Positions 25,721 to 34,496 of a stretch of DNA of 64,000 nucleotides are shown here, piece by piece (the stretch's first letter is position 1; the number at the start of each line of letters is the position of its first letter). The notes beneath the pieces were generated by a model. That model had not been told where the DNA came from. It saw nothing but the letters and a program-made list of their open reading frames with translations, and searched no databases. Location of the stretch: NCBI RefSeq assembly GCF_052113225.1, contig NZ_JBFRCT010000001.1, positions 186,001-250,000 on the forward strand, given 5' to 3'. A program made the translations under genes and the position numbers. The stretch comes from Pristimantibacillus sp052113225 (GTDB taxonomy: Bacteria > Bacillota > Bacilli > Paenibacillales > Paenibacillaceae).

Positions 25721-27790
25721 TTATTTTATGGAAATATCCATCTTCGATCCGGCTTCGCCGGAGAAAACAATGGCGCCATTCTTAGGCAGTACAATTGAAT
25801 GATTGCCGCTGATGATGCTAAAAATCACGCAAATTCCCTTTTCGTCGTAAACGGCAAAAGAACCGTTAGCAGGCAGCTTCACCTGCATGGTCTTGCCTGC
25901 CGCTTTGCCGGGCACCGTGTACCACTTGGCAAGACCGCTTGCTGGAATTGTTGCCTTCGATTTGCCCCCCTCATAGATAGGCTTTACGGCGTCTTCACTT
26001 TCATAGAGGCTGCCTGAAGAATCGAGGTATTCGATCCCATCTGCTTTGTAGAAGTTATACGCCTGGGTATCTCGTCCCGCCATCGTCGGAATTTGCAAGA
26101 TGCTGACCGAGGCATCCGGGCCGGTTATTTGCTGATCCAACACATAGCCGGGGGCTTCTTTCGACAAATCGACCTTTAGGATCGGCAGCATCAGATAAGC
26201 AAGCGACGAATATTTTTCATTCAACAAATAATATTTTTTGCCGTCGCGCTCCTTCCAGGCTGCTGCTGTCTCTGCAGGTATATCGTTGGCTACTAGCTTC
26301 TCGGCGGCGTATTGCGACAAAGCCGTTTGGCCAAGCCCTGGCAACGAGGCATAAGCCCGGATCCACAAGTAAGTATGTCCGTTCGCCTCTTTAACGACGT
26401 TGAGTTTCGTATTCCCGTCCGCGCTTATGAACGAACCATCCGCCGTATATACATATTTCTCGGCCGGAGCTTCCGGCACCTGTACTGAGGATAAGGACAT
26501 GACGCCTTCCTGGCTGATGCCAACCTTAATCGATTGGTTTGTCGATCCGTATAGACCCGCATCATTCATAATTTCCGCAGGCATCGCTGCTTTGACCGGC
26601 GCGCCGAACGACTTCTCGGGCTTGATGTTGGCAATGGCACCTTTCTCCTTCAGCGCGCTGAGCAAGATTTCATTGGCTAGCAGTTGGTCGGTCGTGCTGG
26701 CACCGCCAGATGAGAGTACGGCGACAGCCATGTTCTGCTCGGGAAGCACGACGAGCGAAGCATGATAAAGAATCGTGTCTCCTCCTTTCGTCAGTGCTTG
26801 AATGCCGTAATTGCCAAACGGGAACAGGTTGACACTATCCCAGCCGAGCCCGTAATTAACCGACGTATCCGCATCATCCGGCCACATTCCTCTCTTATAC
26901 TCCGATTGTCCCATGGCGGTTACGGATGTATCGGAGAGTATGCTTGTAACCTGTCCGGAGAAGAGTTGCGAGAACCGGACTAAATCTTCCGCCGTTGAGT
27001 AGATGCCGCCGGTCCCGATGACGTTGACCGACTCGTTCGGCAATTGTCCCTGATAAGTAGGGAAATAGAGTCCAGCCATCTGAGAGCTATCAATCCGATC
27101 CAACGGCGTCTTGGTGTCGTTCATGCCAAGCGGCTGCGTAAAATATCGATGGATGAAAGAGGTGAAGTCCATGCCGCTGATCTTCTCTACCAACAGCTCG
27201 GCTAACGTGAAACCGTCGTTGCTATAAACCGAATACGCGCCTGGATCGGCCTTTAGCTTCTGATCGGCCAACTGCTTCAGCAACGTATCATGGGCATAGG
27301 TATCGTTGTCTTCGAATAAAAAAGCGTTCGTCAGCGTTGATCCGTATAGACCGGAGGAATGATTCAGCAGCATGCGCGGCGTTATCTGCTTGTAACGCTC
27401 GTCCTGCATCGCAAAGTTCGGGAGATACTGAACGACGGGCGTATCCAGATCTACCTTCCCTTCGTCCACCAGCTTCATCACGGCCGCCGCAGTGAACATT
27501 TTGCTTGTCGACCCGATGCCGTACATCGTTCTCTTCGTTAACGTCTGTTTTTCCTTCTCGTCATTGCGGCCGGATTGACCGGAGACGATAATGCTGCCGT
27601 GATCGATCAGCGCATACTGAACGCTCGTCGTATTGTAACTTCCCGTAAGCAGCGCGGCTTTCTCCGCCGCGGATTTCCGCGTGGCCTCATAGGCCGGCAT
27701 ACCGCTCTGGCCGGCGGCCATCGCTCCCGTTGGAATAAGCATCGTTAACGTCAGCACCACTATTGGTATCCACATTCTTCTTTTTCGCAT
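25721..27790 (-). CDS. Secreted class C beta-lactamase-fold serine hydrolase
   Basis: A 689-residue protein with a signal peptide (IPIVVLTLTMLIPTGAMAAG). The beta-lactamase/D-Ala-D-Ala carboxypeptidase domain (PF00144 type) carries nucleophile Ser94 in STSK and Tyr188 in YSN; a C-terminal extension of about 280 residues has no recognised domain. GGAGGT lies upstream of the ATG on the minus strand. It is more GC-rich than the surrounding array and has opposite orientation, so it is probably an independent insertion. Likely roles are peptidoglycan or D-amino-acid peptide hydrolysis, or esterase activity. Confidence 0.88.
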   Translation of the reverse strand: MRKRRMWIPIVVLTLTMLIPTGAMAAGQSGMPAYEATRKSAAEKAALLTGSYNTTSVQYALIDHGSIIVSGQSGRNDEKEKQTLTKRTMYGIGSTSKMFTAAAVMKLVDEGKVDLDTPVVQYLPNFAMQDERYKQITPRMLLNHSSGLYGSTLTNAFLFEDNDTYAHDTLLKQLADQKLKADPGAYSVYSNDGFTLAELLVEKISGMDFTSFIHRYFTQPLGMNDTKTPLDRIDSSQMAGLYFPTYQGQLPNESVNVIGTGGIYSTAEDLVRFSQLFSGQVTSILSDTSVTAMGQSEYKRGMWPDDADTSVNYGLGWDSVNLFPFGNYGIQALTKGGDTILYHASLVVLPEQNMAVAVLSSGGASTTDQLLANEILLSALKEKGAIANIKPEKSFGAPVKAAMPAEIMNDAGLYGSTNQSIKVGISQEGVMSLSSVQVPEAPAEKYVYTADGSFISADGNTKLNVVKEANGHTYLWIRAYASLPGLGQTALSQYAAEKLVANDIPAETAAAWKERDGKKYYLLNEKYSSLAYLMLPILKVDLSKEAPGYVLDQQITGPDASVSILQIPTMAGRDTQAYNFYKADGIEYLDSSGSLYESEDAVKPIYEGGKSKATIPASGLAKWYTVPGKAAGKTMQVKLPANGSFAVYDEKGICVIFSIISGNHSIVLPKNGAIVFSGEAGSKMDISIK

Positions 27791-28279
27791 TAGAACCTCC
27801 TGAATAGATTATTGCGAAGCCACCCGAATAGACCATCCTCCTTTGAAAGCCTTCGCTTGGGCAGAGTCTCTCTTTAATACGCGCTACTCTTCCAAAAGAT
27901 TCCTTTTAATTGAGAGAAGACGGCTCGATAAAAAGCCCGGTTAAACGTACCGGCGCTGAGTATTGGCAACATTTACGTCTTATCTACGCTCGTGAATGTT
28001 GTTGCTTCGCTCATCTGAGGATCGCCGCGAGTGTCTATCGGCTACCGGTTTCATTATGCTAAGGTAAGGGCCGCAACAATCGTGTTAGTACTTCACGTCA
28101 GATAGCAAGGGGGTGGCAGAATGAAAAAAATCGTGATGATTCATTTTTTAATAATATAAAGAAGTGATAGAATGGTTTGGCGAACTTGAAAAGGAAAATA
28201 TGTCCATCGAATCTGAAAGATGCCATTTAAAGCGATGGGATGTGAACTGGAAGCCGGATCAGTTGCCAGTTTTATTGAA
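27791..28279. other. Gene-free stretch with a gene-start remnant
   Basis: No complete gene is seen. A GGGGGTGG ribosome site with an ATG at 28121 opens only 12 codons (MKKIVMIHFLII) before a stop, like the fused start of a lost gene. The CCGGATCAGTTGCC half of a repeat hairpin lies at about 28253-28267, just before the right arm at 28280. The first 300 bp have the higher GC of the minus-strand gene next door. Confidence 0.4.
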
Positions 28280-28320
28280 GTAAAGGGCAGGTTAATTCCA
28301 ATATGTGGTAATATAATATT
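28280..28320 (+). repeat. attC-like right arm with promoter-like extension (unit 11)
   Basis: GTAAAGGGCAGGTTAATTCC (28280-28299) continues into AATATGTGGTAATATAAT, giving a TATAAT-like -10 box. The extension is shared with 16988, 29223 and 39374. The hairpin half precedes it; the left arm is missing. Confidence 0.6.
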
Positions 28321-28357
28321 TATGTAAGACATTAATTCAAGGGAGATGAGTTCATAG

Positions 28358-28669
28358 TTGAAGAAGATAATTGTCGGAGGAATTTTATTATTCACTGGAA
28401 TAATCTTATACTTAGGAGTTTATATTCCGGCAGCACGTCATTCATCCACATTAGGAGGCTGGACTACTCCTCCTGGGCGACTGGGAACAGCTTTGGATGA
28501 AATGGGTGGAACAACCACGTACCATAATTCAATAGTTATGACAATTTGCGGTATCATTTTACTACTTTGGGGCTGCTTTGAAGATGATATCGTGAAATTA
28601 ATTAAGCTTATCGTGAAGAAAAGGAATGAGAATATAACGTCAATTAATCAAGACGAATCATTAAGCTAA
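28358..28669 (+). CDS. Two-helix membrane protein of unknown function (103 aa)
   Basis: TTG start with GGGAGATG upstream. Helix 1 is IIVGGILLFTGIILYLGVY and helix 2 is IVMTICGIILLLWGCF. Between them lies a Gly/Thr-rich external loop, and a charged tail follows. The stop codon lies within the left arm of the next repeat. Family not recognised; the one-gene-between-repeats context marks it as a cassette gene. Confidence 0.6.
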   Translation: MKKIIVGGILLFTGIILYLGVYIPAARHSSTLGGWTTPPGRLGTALDEMGGTTTYHNSIVMTICGIILLLWGCFEDDIVKLIKLIVKKRNENITSINQDESLS

Positions 28670-28720
28670 AGGGAAACGTTAGTTCAAAGTTAAACGTGCA
28701 GTTTCACGATATAGGTAGGC
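28664..28720 (+). repeat. attC-like intergenic repeat unit 12 (no clear hairpin)
   Basis: Left arm AGCTAAAGGGAAACGTTAGT (28664-28683), then AACGTGCAGTTTCACGATAT as a degenerate right arm. The central hairpin is lost or replaced. Confidence 0.5.
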
Positions 28721-28745
28721 TATTAAAATATAAGGTGGTTGAAAC

Positions 28746-29081
28746 ATGGAACCAGAGGAATATAAAGATGAGCTTAATCGAATGAAGGAAGAATTCGAAA
28801 CTGAACTTGAAAATCTTTCTGCAGGTGAAATAGAACTTGAAGAAGAACTAATGAGATTATTAGCCTGGAGGAATGCATATTTTGATTCTATTTCAATTCT
28901 CACAGAAAAAAATGATCCTTTAAACAACGGTGCTATTCAAAAATTATCAACTCGTAGAAATGATCTTGAAATAAAGATTGAAGAAAAAGTTATAGCTTTG
29001 GATAATCTAAAAAGAGAAAATGAAGATAATTATATAGTATACTCTCAACTACTAGAATCAACAAAGCGTTTGATGGAATAA
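28746..29081 (+). CDS. Acidic coiled-coil protein (111 aa)
   Basis: A 111-residue, Glu-rich, almost entirely helical protein (EYKDELNRMKEEFETELENL; LEEELMRLLAWRNAYFDS) with heptad-like leucines. AAGGTGGTTG precedes the ATG. Cytoplasmic, with no signal. Function unknown. Confidence 0.6.
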   Translation: MEPEEYKDELNRMKEEFETELENLSAGEIELEEELMRLLAWRNAYFDSISILTEKNDPLNNGAIQKLSTRRNDLEIKIEEKVIALDNLKRENEDNYIVYSQLLESTKRLME

Positions 29082-29138
29082 TTACTTACTGAGAAGCACT
29101 TCACGCTATATAGTGAGTAACTTTACACATAAGCCATA

Positions 29139-29250
29139 CCTAACTGGGAACATTAGTTCAGAAACACCATGACAGCAGCCGGCGTCGTCTATACGGTTGC
29201 TATTTTTTTGGACAAAAGGGGAGGGCACTTCCAATATGTTCTAAAATAAA
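29139..29250 (+). repeat. attC-like intergenic repeat unit 13
   Basis: Left arm CTAACTGGGAACATTAGTTC (29140-29159), hairpin GCAGCCGGCG...ACGGTTGC (29174-29199) with a T run, then GGGCACTTCCAATATGTTCT as a right arm with the promoter-like extension. Confidence 0.75.
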
Positions 29251-29351
29251 ATTGTGTAGTAACTATCGAGAGCCCAAAGATAAAGAAACACAGTGCTCTA
29301 TAAGAAGTCTATTAAGGTAGTTTTAAAACAAATGAACAAAAGGAGTTAATC

Positions 29352-29633
29352 ATGAAAAACACTAACATTCTAATTGGTGGATTGCTTATTGCTGTATTAT
29401 TTCTCATTTTTCAAGTTATAGATATGAAAAAAGAAATAAACAATATGCCAGGAACCAATCCTAATAGAAACGTGAGTATGTCAGGCGGATTGGATCTAAA
29501 TCAGCTTTCGAACGCTTCAGGAAGTACTGCAGATGGATTCTGGTTGTATAAAGAAGATGAAAAGCAAGTTTATTATTTTAGATACGATAAGGACACAAAT
29601 GAAATTAAAAAAATAAAGTTATCTATTTATTAA
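29352..29633 (+). CDS. Membrane-anchored hypothetical protein (93 aa)
   Basis: AAAAGGAG precedes the ATG. An N-terminal helix (ILIGGLLIAVLFLIFQVI) is followed by a short extracytoplasmic part with an aromatic strand (GFWLYKEDEKQVYYFRYD). Function unknown. It is a single gene between repeat units. Confidence 0.62.
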   Translation: MKNTNILIGGLLIAVLFLIFQVIDMKKEINNMPGTNPNRNVSMSGGLDLNQLSNASGSTADGFWLYKEDEKQVYYFRYDKDTNEIKKIKLSIY

Positions 29634-29648
29634 CCAAAAAGTAATTCA

Positions 29649-29741
29649 ACTAACTGGGAACTATAGTTGAATAGCCAAATTGAATGAAGCTGCCGATACA
29701 CGATCGGCAGCTTTGTTACGTTAATATGCAGTTTAGCTTAA
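29649..29741 (+). repeat. attC-like intergenic repeat unit 14
   Basis: Left arm CTAACTGGGAACTATAGTTG (29650-29669), hairpin GAAGCTGCCGAT/ATCGGCAGCTTT (29686-29714) and right arm GTTAATATGCAGTTTAGCTT (29719-29738). This is one of the clearest units: arms, hairpin and TTACG spacer are all present. Confidence 0.82.
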
Positions 29742-29885
29742 TTATAAGTATTCTTTATGCCCCGAAATATGGGGTTTAATGGTAAACTCAAAGTATTATC
29801 TTGAGTGAGTGATCTTCGTGGAAATACATAGCGGAGCATGTAATAAATAATTATTCTACTTAGAAAGGACAACACTTTTCTTTCG

Positions 29886-30767
29886 ATGATAATACATAGT
29901 TATGACTATAAAAACCATGACGAGTACCGAGCAAGCTTCAATCGACTTTCCAAACTAGTATTTGGGATTGACTTCGAAGCATGGTACCAAAAGGGAGCCT
30001 GGGGCGAACGCTATATTTGCCATTCATTTGTTGAAGATGACCAAATAATCGCGAATGTTTCGGTAAGTAAAATGGATTTGCTTATTAATGGTAAAAGCAA
30101 AAGAGCACTACAAATTGGAACGGTAATGACTCATCCCGAGCATCGGGGTAAGGGATTGTCCAGACAACTGATGGAGTATGTATTGGAAACCTACGAAGGC
30201 ACATGTGATTTGCTTTTCTTATTTGCGAACAGCACTGTGCTCGAATTTTACCCCAAGTTCGGATTTACGGTATTTCCTGAACATCAATTTTATTTAAACA
30301 TAGCTGTTCAGCCCGCAGGTGAACCAACTTTACTGGAAAAACTGGATGTTTTGAAGGAAGAGCATTGGGATTTAATTAAACAAATGCTTTCTTCCCGTAG
30401 ACCCATTTCAAAACATGTTGGTGTCACAAACAGCGAAGGTTTATTTCAATTTTATGCTTTGAACATCTTCCACGAATGCCTATATTACTCGCGAACTGAC
30501 GATGCCATTATCGTTTTTGAGCATGAAGGCGATTTGCTGCATTTGTATGAGGTGATCAGCGACAAACAGGTGAACATGGAAACGTTGGTCTCGCGAATTA
30601 CTACGAAACAAACAAAGAAAGTACGGTTTCACTTCAGACCTGATCAACTCCTCAACAAAGCTTATGTAGAACCCTATGGTGAGCATGAAGATGTCTTGTT
30701 TATTAGACCGCTTTCTGATTTGGGAAAGCTACCCGTGTTTTGTATACCTACGCTGGCTCATGCTTAG
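29886..30767 (+). CDS. GNAT-family N-acetyltransferase (Eis-like size)
   Basis: A 293-residue protein. The N-terminal GNAT domain shows motif A GTVMTHPEHRGKGLSRQLM (acetyl-CoA pyrophosphate loop R/Q-x-x-G-x-G/A type) and a later LEFYPKFGFT. The remaining 150 residues form a second domain, as in larger GNATs of the Eis group. It should acetylate an amine, but the substrate is unknown. It lies between repeat units of the array. Confidence 0.85.
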   Translation: MIIHSYDYKNHDEYRASFNRLSKLVFGIDFEAWYQKGAWGERYICHSFVEDDQIIANVSVSKMDLLINGKSKRALQIGTVMTHPEHRGKGLSRQLMEYVLETYEGTCDLLFLFANSTVLEFYPKFGFTVFPEHQFYLNIAVQPAGEPTLLEKLDVLKEEHWDLIKQMLSSRRPISKHVGVTNSEGLFQFYALNIFHECLYYSRTDDAIIVFEHEGDLLHLYEVISDKQVNMETLVSRITTKQTKKVRFHFRPDQLLNKAYVEPYGEHEDVLFIRPLSDLGKLPVFCIPTLAHA

Positions 30768-30961
30768 CGGCTAAGTTAACGATTCCGGTCTTTAAACAAT
30801 ACGAGATCTAAGTCAGGGCCATCCTGCCTACATTACTGAATCAAATGATAATGATGGAGTTGCTTTAGCACATGAGAAATTTGTACTCTGAATGCTGTAA
30901 TTAATACAATGCCTTGAAATGATTCTCTTCAAACATCTAATGACCGTTAGGAAGTGACAAA

Positions 30962-31438
30962 TTGAGTGTATTGTTGGAGAAAATTATGGAAGAGGGATTA
31001 GATGTTCTAAAAAATCTCTTTGAATTTGCTGCTTATGATCTGTCAGAGCTAAGTAGATCCACTATTAATGAAACGGGATCGTATATCTCGAATCTCAATT
31101 ACAGAGAATGGTATGGAGATCCAAACTATAATTTATATTTTATTCGAGTTGATGGGGAATTAGCTGGCTTTGTAATCATTAAGTATTTATCCATAGAAGG
31201 AATATACTATCTTAATCACTTTTTTGTCTTGAGGAAATATCGTAGGAATAATATTGGCAAGCAAGCTGCAATAAAGGCATTTAAATTATATATGGGAAAA
31301 TGGAGAGTGAGTGAATTCGATTGGAATACTCCAGCACAAATCTTTTGGAGAAAAGTTATTAAAGAGTATACAAACGGTCAATACAATGAGATCAGGAGAA
31401 TTGATAACAAAGGTCCAGCACAAGAGTTTACAATGTGA
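30962..31438 (+). CDS. GNAT-family N-acetyltransferase
   Basis: A 158-residue single-domain acetyltransferase: LAGFVIIKY strand, then HFFVLRKYRRNNIGKQAAI as the acetyl-CoA loop and FWRKVIKEYTNGQYNE at the end. TTG start after AGGAAGTGAC. A repeat unit follows 38 bp downstream. Substrate unknown. Confidence 0.82.
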   Translation: MSVLLEKIMEEGLDVLKNLFEFAAYDLSELSRSTINETGSYISNLNYREWYGDPNYNLYFIRVDGELAGFVIIKYLSIEGIYYLNHFFVLRKYRRNNIGKQAAIKAFKLYMGKWRVSEFDWNTPAQIFWRKVIKEYTNGQYNEIRRIDNKGPAQEFTM

Positions 31439-31476
31439 ATTAGATTAATGTTATACAAATGATAGTGTCAGGGATT

Positions 31477-31570
31477 GGACGGTGAACGATATTTCAATCA
31501 TGACAAAGCGGCGGCCAGCCATTCGATCGGCCGCCGTTCGTCGTGGAACAAAGGGCAGGATAGTCGAATA
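31477..31570 (+). repeat. attC-like intergenic repeat unit 15
   Basis: Left arm GGACGGTGAACGATATTTCA (31477-31496), hairpin GCGGCGGCC...GGCCGCCG (31508-31536) and right arm AAGGGCAGGATAGTCGAATA (31551-31570). Confidence 0.75.
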
Positions 31571-31629
31571 CACAGAGAGTGGGCAATTCTCAATTGAAAG
31601 GATGGGAATGGAGAAACCTGATTATCTCG

Positions 31630-31863
31630 TTAAAACTTTATCACGTCCATCTGCTTGTTGATCCGGTACTGCTCCATGATTTCGTAGCCGCTCTCCGCTC
31701 CCGAATAGGAAGCGATCGGAATGCTCGTACGGTTGATTGTCCCGAGATCGCGGTAAATCGTACGCAGCGATACCTCGAACCGGTCGGTCAGCTCTTGGAC
31801 GGTAGTTCTTCTTCGGCTAAGCAACAGCATCGTGATGGCCAGCAAACGATGAAGCTTCATCAT
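31630..31863 (-). pseudogene. YafY/DeoR-type HTH regulator, N-terminal fragment
   Basis: About 77 codons: MKLHRLLAITMLLLSRRRTT then VQELTDRFEVSLRTIYRDLG is the N-terminal winged helix of YafY-like WYL regulators. It then stops after ESGYEIMEQYRINKQMDVI, so the WYL domain is missing. The start overlaps the stop of the TetR-like remnant (GGAGGATGATG), indicating a former operon. The fragment ends close to an attC-like right arm. Confidence 0.72.
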
Positions 31864-32260
31864 CCTCCATTCCCAGTCCCGCTTGTAAGCTTCGTTTTCA
31901 AGCCGTTCAAGAACACCTCGAACGTTTGCTCGAACGTTTCCCGAAGCCGCTCCATCAGCTGCTCGACGGTTTCTTCTGAATGGGCATATGTCGCGATGAT
32001 GCCATGTAAAGCGAAAAAGTAAATCCTCGAATACATCAATGCCCGCTCGTCCGAAGGTTCCAGCATCAAGCAAGCCAGAACGGCGCCGGACAGCATCCCG
32101 AACAACCGGTTGCGCACCCGGTTGATTTCCATAGATCGTCCACGCGTACCGATTTGACGTTGAAAAAAAGGTCCCGCATATTCCGATTGGCCAAGCAGAA
32201 CTCGATAATCGCCAGGCTGACCGCCTTAATTAGTTTCAATGTTCGGAAACCAAACTTCAT
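31860..32260 (-). pseudogene. TetR-family regulator, C-terminal fragment with frameshift
   Basis: The upper part reads KLIKAVSLAIIEFCLANRNM and the lower part MLSGAVLACLMLEPSDERAL...TFEVFLNGLKTKL, typical of a TetR C-terminal ligand domain. The two parts are in different frames, shifted near the seven-T run at about 32160-32170. The N-terminal DNA-binding domain is missing, cut at about 32260, where a plus-strand gene starts. Confidence 0.65.
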
Positions 32261-32646
32261 TTTGTAATGCTCATGCTTTGGAAAAGAAGCCAGTTGAGGA
32301 CTCGAGGGAATTGCGACTTCAAGATATGTTAGTGTTGCTCTTGCTACCGCATATGCGAGAAAAGCTTTTTGAGGTATACTCAGGCATACTTACAGGAAGC
32401 GGATCCCCGGATATTTATCCTTACTTTGTTGATGTGAATAACACTAAAAGAGTTAATGGTTTCCGTGGTTTTGACTTTTTAATTACCCTTGATGCGCGTC
32501 CTACAGTTGGTCCTCATATTCCTGTCGGTGAGGATATATTTACATATCGGATCTCGGCTGCTGGAGTTGAACTTAAAAGTTTTAAACATCTTAGAGGGCC
32601 GAATATTGACGACTTTCCCCCGAATTACCAAGATCTGTTGAAGTAA
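32239..32646 (+). CDS. DUF3888-domain protein with replaced N-terminus
   Basis: A 135-residue frame. From about residue 21, SRELRLQDMLVLLLLPHMRE begins a DUF3888-type domain, which in intact relatives follows a signal peptide. Here the first 20 residues are encoded by DNA overlapping the minus-strand TetR remnant, and no ribosome site or signal peptide is seen. I infer that the original 5' end was lost in a rearrangement, so expression is doubtful. The second DUF3888-like gene at 46241 keeps its signal peptide. Confidence 0.5.
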   Translation: MFGNQTSFCNAHALEKKPVEDSRELRLQDMLVLLLLPHMREKLFEVYSGILTGSGSPDIYPYFVDVNNTKRVNGFRGFDFLITLDARPTVGPHIPVGEDIFTYRISAAGVELKSFKHLRGPNIDDFPPNYQDLLK

Positions 32647-32733
32647 CTGGAGACGATAGTGGAATAGTCAAACTGATGAAGCTGCCAGTGAACAATCGGC
32701 AGCTTTGTTACGTTATGGGCAGTATAATGCAAC
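32643..32733 (+). repeat. attC-like intergenic repeat unit 16
   Basis: Left arm GTAACTGGAGACGATAGTGG (32643-32662), overlapping the preceding stop codon, hairpin GAAGCTGCC...GGCAGCTTT (32678-32706) and right arm GTTATGGGCAGTATAATGCA (32712-32731). Confidence 0.8.
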
Positions 32734-32797
32734 AATACCTATGTCTTCAGCGTGTTAGGTTATAATTGGAAAGTGAATAATAAGGGGGATTTATATC

Positions 32798-32959
32798 ATT
32801 CTAATTCTAATTGGTTTCTTAATTTCTTTCATAAGCGTTATATTATTTTTGATACTTTATGTTAACAAAATAATTTCTTTAATTAAAAAGAGAAGTTTTC
32901 CTAAAAAATTGATGATTGCAACGTTGTTAGGGTTAGGGTTAGTTTTGGTATATTCCTGA
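32798..32959 (+). pseudogene. DUF5412-like protein, N-terminal fragment with ATT start
   Basis: Frame of 53 codons beginning at ATT, 8 bp after AAGGGGGA, with a first helix (ILILIGFLISFISVILFLI) and KKRSFPKKLMIATLLGLGLV. This closely parallels the start of the protein at 18034-18561. A premature TGA at 32957 removes the extracytoplasmic domain. The identical non-ATG arrangement in both paralogues supports ATT as the start. Confidence 0.6.
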
Positions 32960-33021
32960 CCTTATGATACATAGGTTGTTATCAGGGAACAAATGAATAT
33001 CCAGCGCGGGTGACATGATTC

Positions 33022-33267
33022 ATGAACAATAATAAAAACGGCAGCAGCGGCAGCAATGATCAGAATAGCGAATCTATGGAACTTATAGCCGCTAGGCTTG
33101 CTTATATTGGTACCATTATCACTACATTAGGTGACAGCATTAGTGCAATTGCTGCTGGCATTGCCCTTCGAGCACTGGAAGAAGAGACCTTCTCACAATC
33201 ACGAACTGAGCTGAATCAACAACCGATTCCATGCAGCCGCAGCTTGACTTATATATTAACGAGTTAG
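33022..33267 (+). CDS. Small hypothetical protein (81 aa)
   Basis: Begins with a polar Asn/Ser/Gly-rich stretch, then LIAARLAYIGTIITTLGDSI...IAAGIALRALEEE, an amphipathic/hydrophobic helix region. A protein of this pattern is frequent in Paenibacillus-type genomes, but I know no function. The last residues are encoded within a left-arm-like repeat (ATTAACGAGTTAGTTCAAAT at 33255). Confidence 0.5.
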   Translation: MNNNKNGSSGSNDQNSESMELIAARLAYIGTIITTLGDSISAIAAGIALRALEEETFSQSRTELNQQPIPCSRSLTYILTS

Positions 33268-33274
33268 TTCAAAT
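33255..33274 (+). repeat. attC-like left arm (partial unit 17)
   Basis: ATTAACGAGTTAGTTCAAAT is a shortened left arm that includes the stop codon of the preceding ORF. No hairpin or right arm follows; instead a degraded recombinase is found. Confidence 0.4.
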
Positions 33275-33361
33275 CAGGAAAATGATAAAATGAGTATTGC
33301 ATAGAATCTCTAGATGAACTTCAATATTCTACATATCTATACGCAAAACGCTACATTTCGC

Positions 33362-33615
33362 TAGATTTTACTTATTTCTCGGCCAATTAAGGCCAGAACG
33401 TGTACCTTTATTCCTCGCTTGAACAAGTCCTCGATGATCTCAATACCTTCATACGGGCAAACCGATCCAACTTGGTGACAATCAAAGTATCACCGGCTTT
33501 TGCTTTTAATGAGTGCTATTAGCTCTAGTCGTGCAGTTGTGGTTCCAGTATATTTTCTCCTGGACGATTTCCTTGCATCCTTCTTTGCGGAGCAATAGAA
33601 GTGCTAAACACATGG
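33362..33615 (-). pseudogene. Serine recombinase (resolvase/invertase) remnant
   Basis: Reading the minus strand across frames gives LLLRKEGCKEIVQEKI, ALIALIKSKSR, TLIVTKLDRFAR and EGIEIIEDLFKRGIKVHVL. These are consecutive blocks of the N-terminal catalytic domain of Tn3-resolvase-type serine recombinases (the LDRxxR block is diagnostic). Several frameshifts and loss of both ends make it a pseudogene. It is the only recombinase trace inside the cassette-like array. Confidence 0.7.
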
Positions 33616-33680
33616 GGGACATTTAGATTGAACATTAGCAATATTTACCGTTTTAATCAGCCTCTTTTAATATCTGGGTA

Positions 33681-34496
33681 TTAGGGGAACATCAGCTCAA
33701 AATCAGCCTCAGACTGATTTCCGGTTATCCTAATGCGATGCAGTGTCAAAAGTCCCTGGTCTTGTTGCGCTAGACCAGACAGTGTCGTAACAGCAAATTC
33801 AAATCCGGCATTCTTAACTACCTTCACTACTTTGGTATTGTTTTTACCAAACGGATAAGCAAAAGCGAGCGTTTCATGCCCCAATTTCTCCTCTATCTTT
33901 TGCTTAGCTCCCAAGATCTCGTCCTTGAGCTGCATCGGGGACTGTTTTATCAAATTCACATGATGCCGGGTATGTACACCAATTTCGATAAAACCTGATT
34001 CCTCCATCTCTTTTATCTGCCCCCAACTTAAATGATTGGTGCTGCTGACCAAATCGCTCGTAATGAAGATCGTAGCTTTCATTTCCAGCCTTTTTAATAT
34101 TGGATAACCAATTGTGAAATTATCCAAGTAACCATCGTCAAACGTAATTAAAATCGGTTTATCCAGTATAGCTTCCCCCTTTTTCCAACTCTTCAGATCT
34201 TTAAATGTAATGGTATTATATCCAGACATTTTTAGATATTCCATTTGTTCTTGAAATACCCTCGGGGGTACAAAAAGCGTGCTTTGCGAATTAATGCCAA
34301 TCGAATGATACATCAAAATGGGAATGGAAAGTGGGGAGACTCGTGAGTCCATTTTGACTGGTTTGGTATTTATGGGGAGTACTTGGATTTGTTTTTCCTC
34401 AGCTTGTATTTGGGAATGTGGATTCTCTTTTTCTTCGCAACCAGTAGTCAAAAGAATTAGTATCAAAAGAAAGAAATATGTAGTGTACGATTTCAA
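33681..34496 (-). CDS. Polysaccharide deacetylase lipoprotein
   Basis: A 271-residue lipoprotein (signal FFLLILILLTTGC, Cys near residue 20). The NodB-type deacetylase domain shows ILMYHSIG, TFDDGYLDN (catalytic base and metal Asp) and the metal-binding HTRHH motif. It should remove N-acetyl or O-acetyl groups from a cell-surface polysaccharide or peptidoglycan at the outer face of the membrane. It is opposite in orientation to the cassette genes. The AT-rich upstream region (34500-34640) likely holds its promoter. Confidence 0.88.
   Translation of the reverse strand: MKSYTTYFFLLILILLTTGCEEKENPHSQIQAEEKQIQVLPINTKPVKMDSRVSPLSIPILMYHSIGINSQSTLFVPPRVFQEQMEYLKMSGYNTITFKDLKSWKKGEAILDKPILITFDDGYLDNFTIGYPILKRLEMKATIFITSDLVSSTNHLSWGQIKEMEESGFIEIGVHTRHHVNLIKQSPMQLKDEILGAKQKIEEKLGHETLAFAYPFGKNNTKVVKVVKNAGFEFAVTTLSGLAQQDQGLLTLHRIRITGNQSEADFELMFP

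Noticed and set aside
31579..32022. 147-codon plus-strand ORF opposite the regulator remnants
   Set aside because: It is the shadow of the YafY/TetR fragments, which show clear family motifs on the minus strand.
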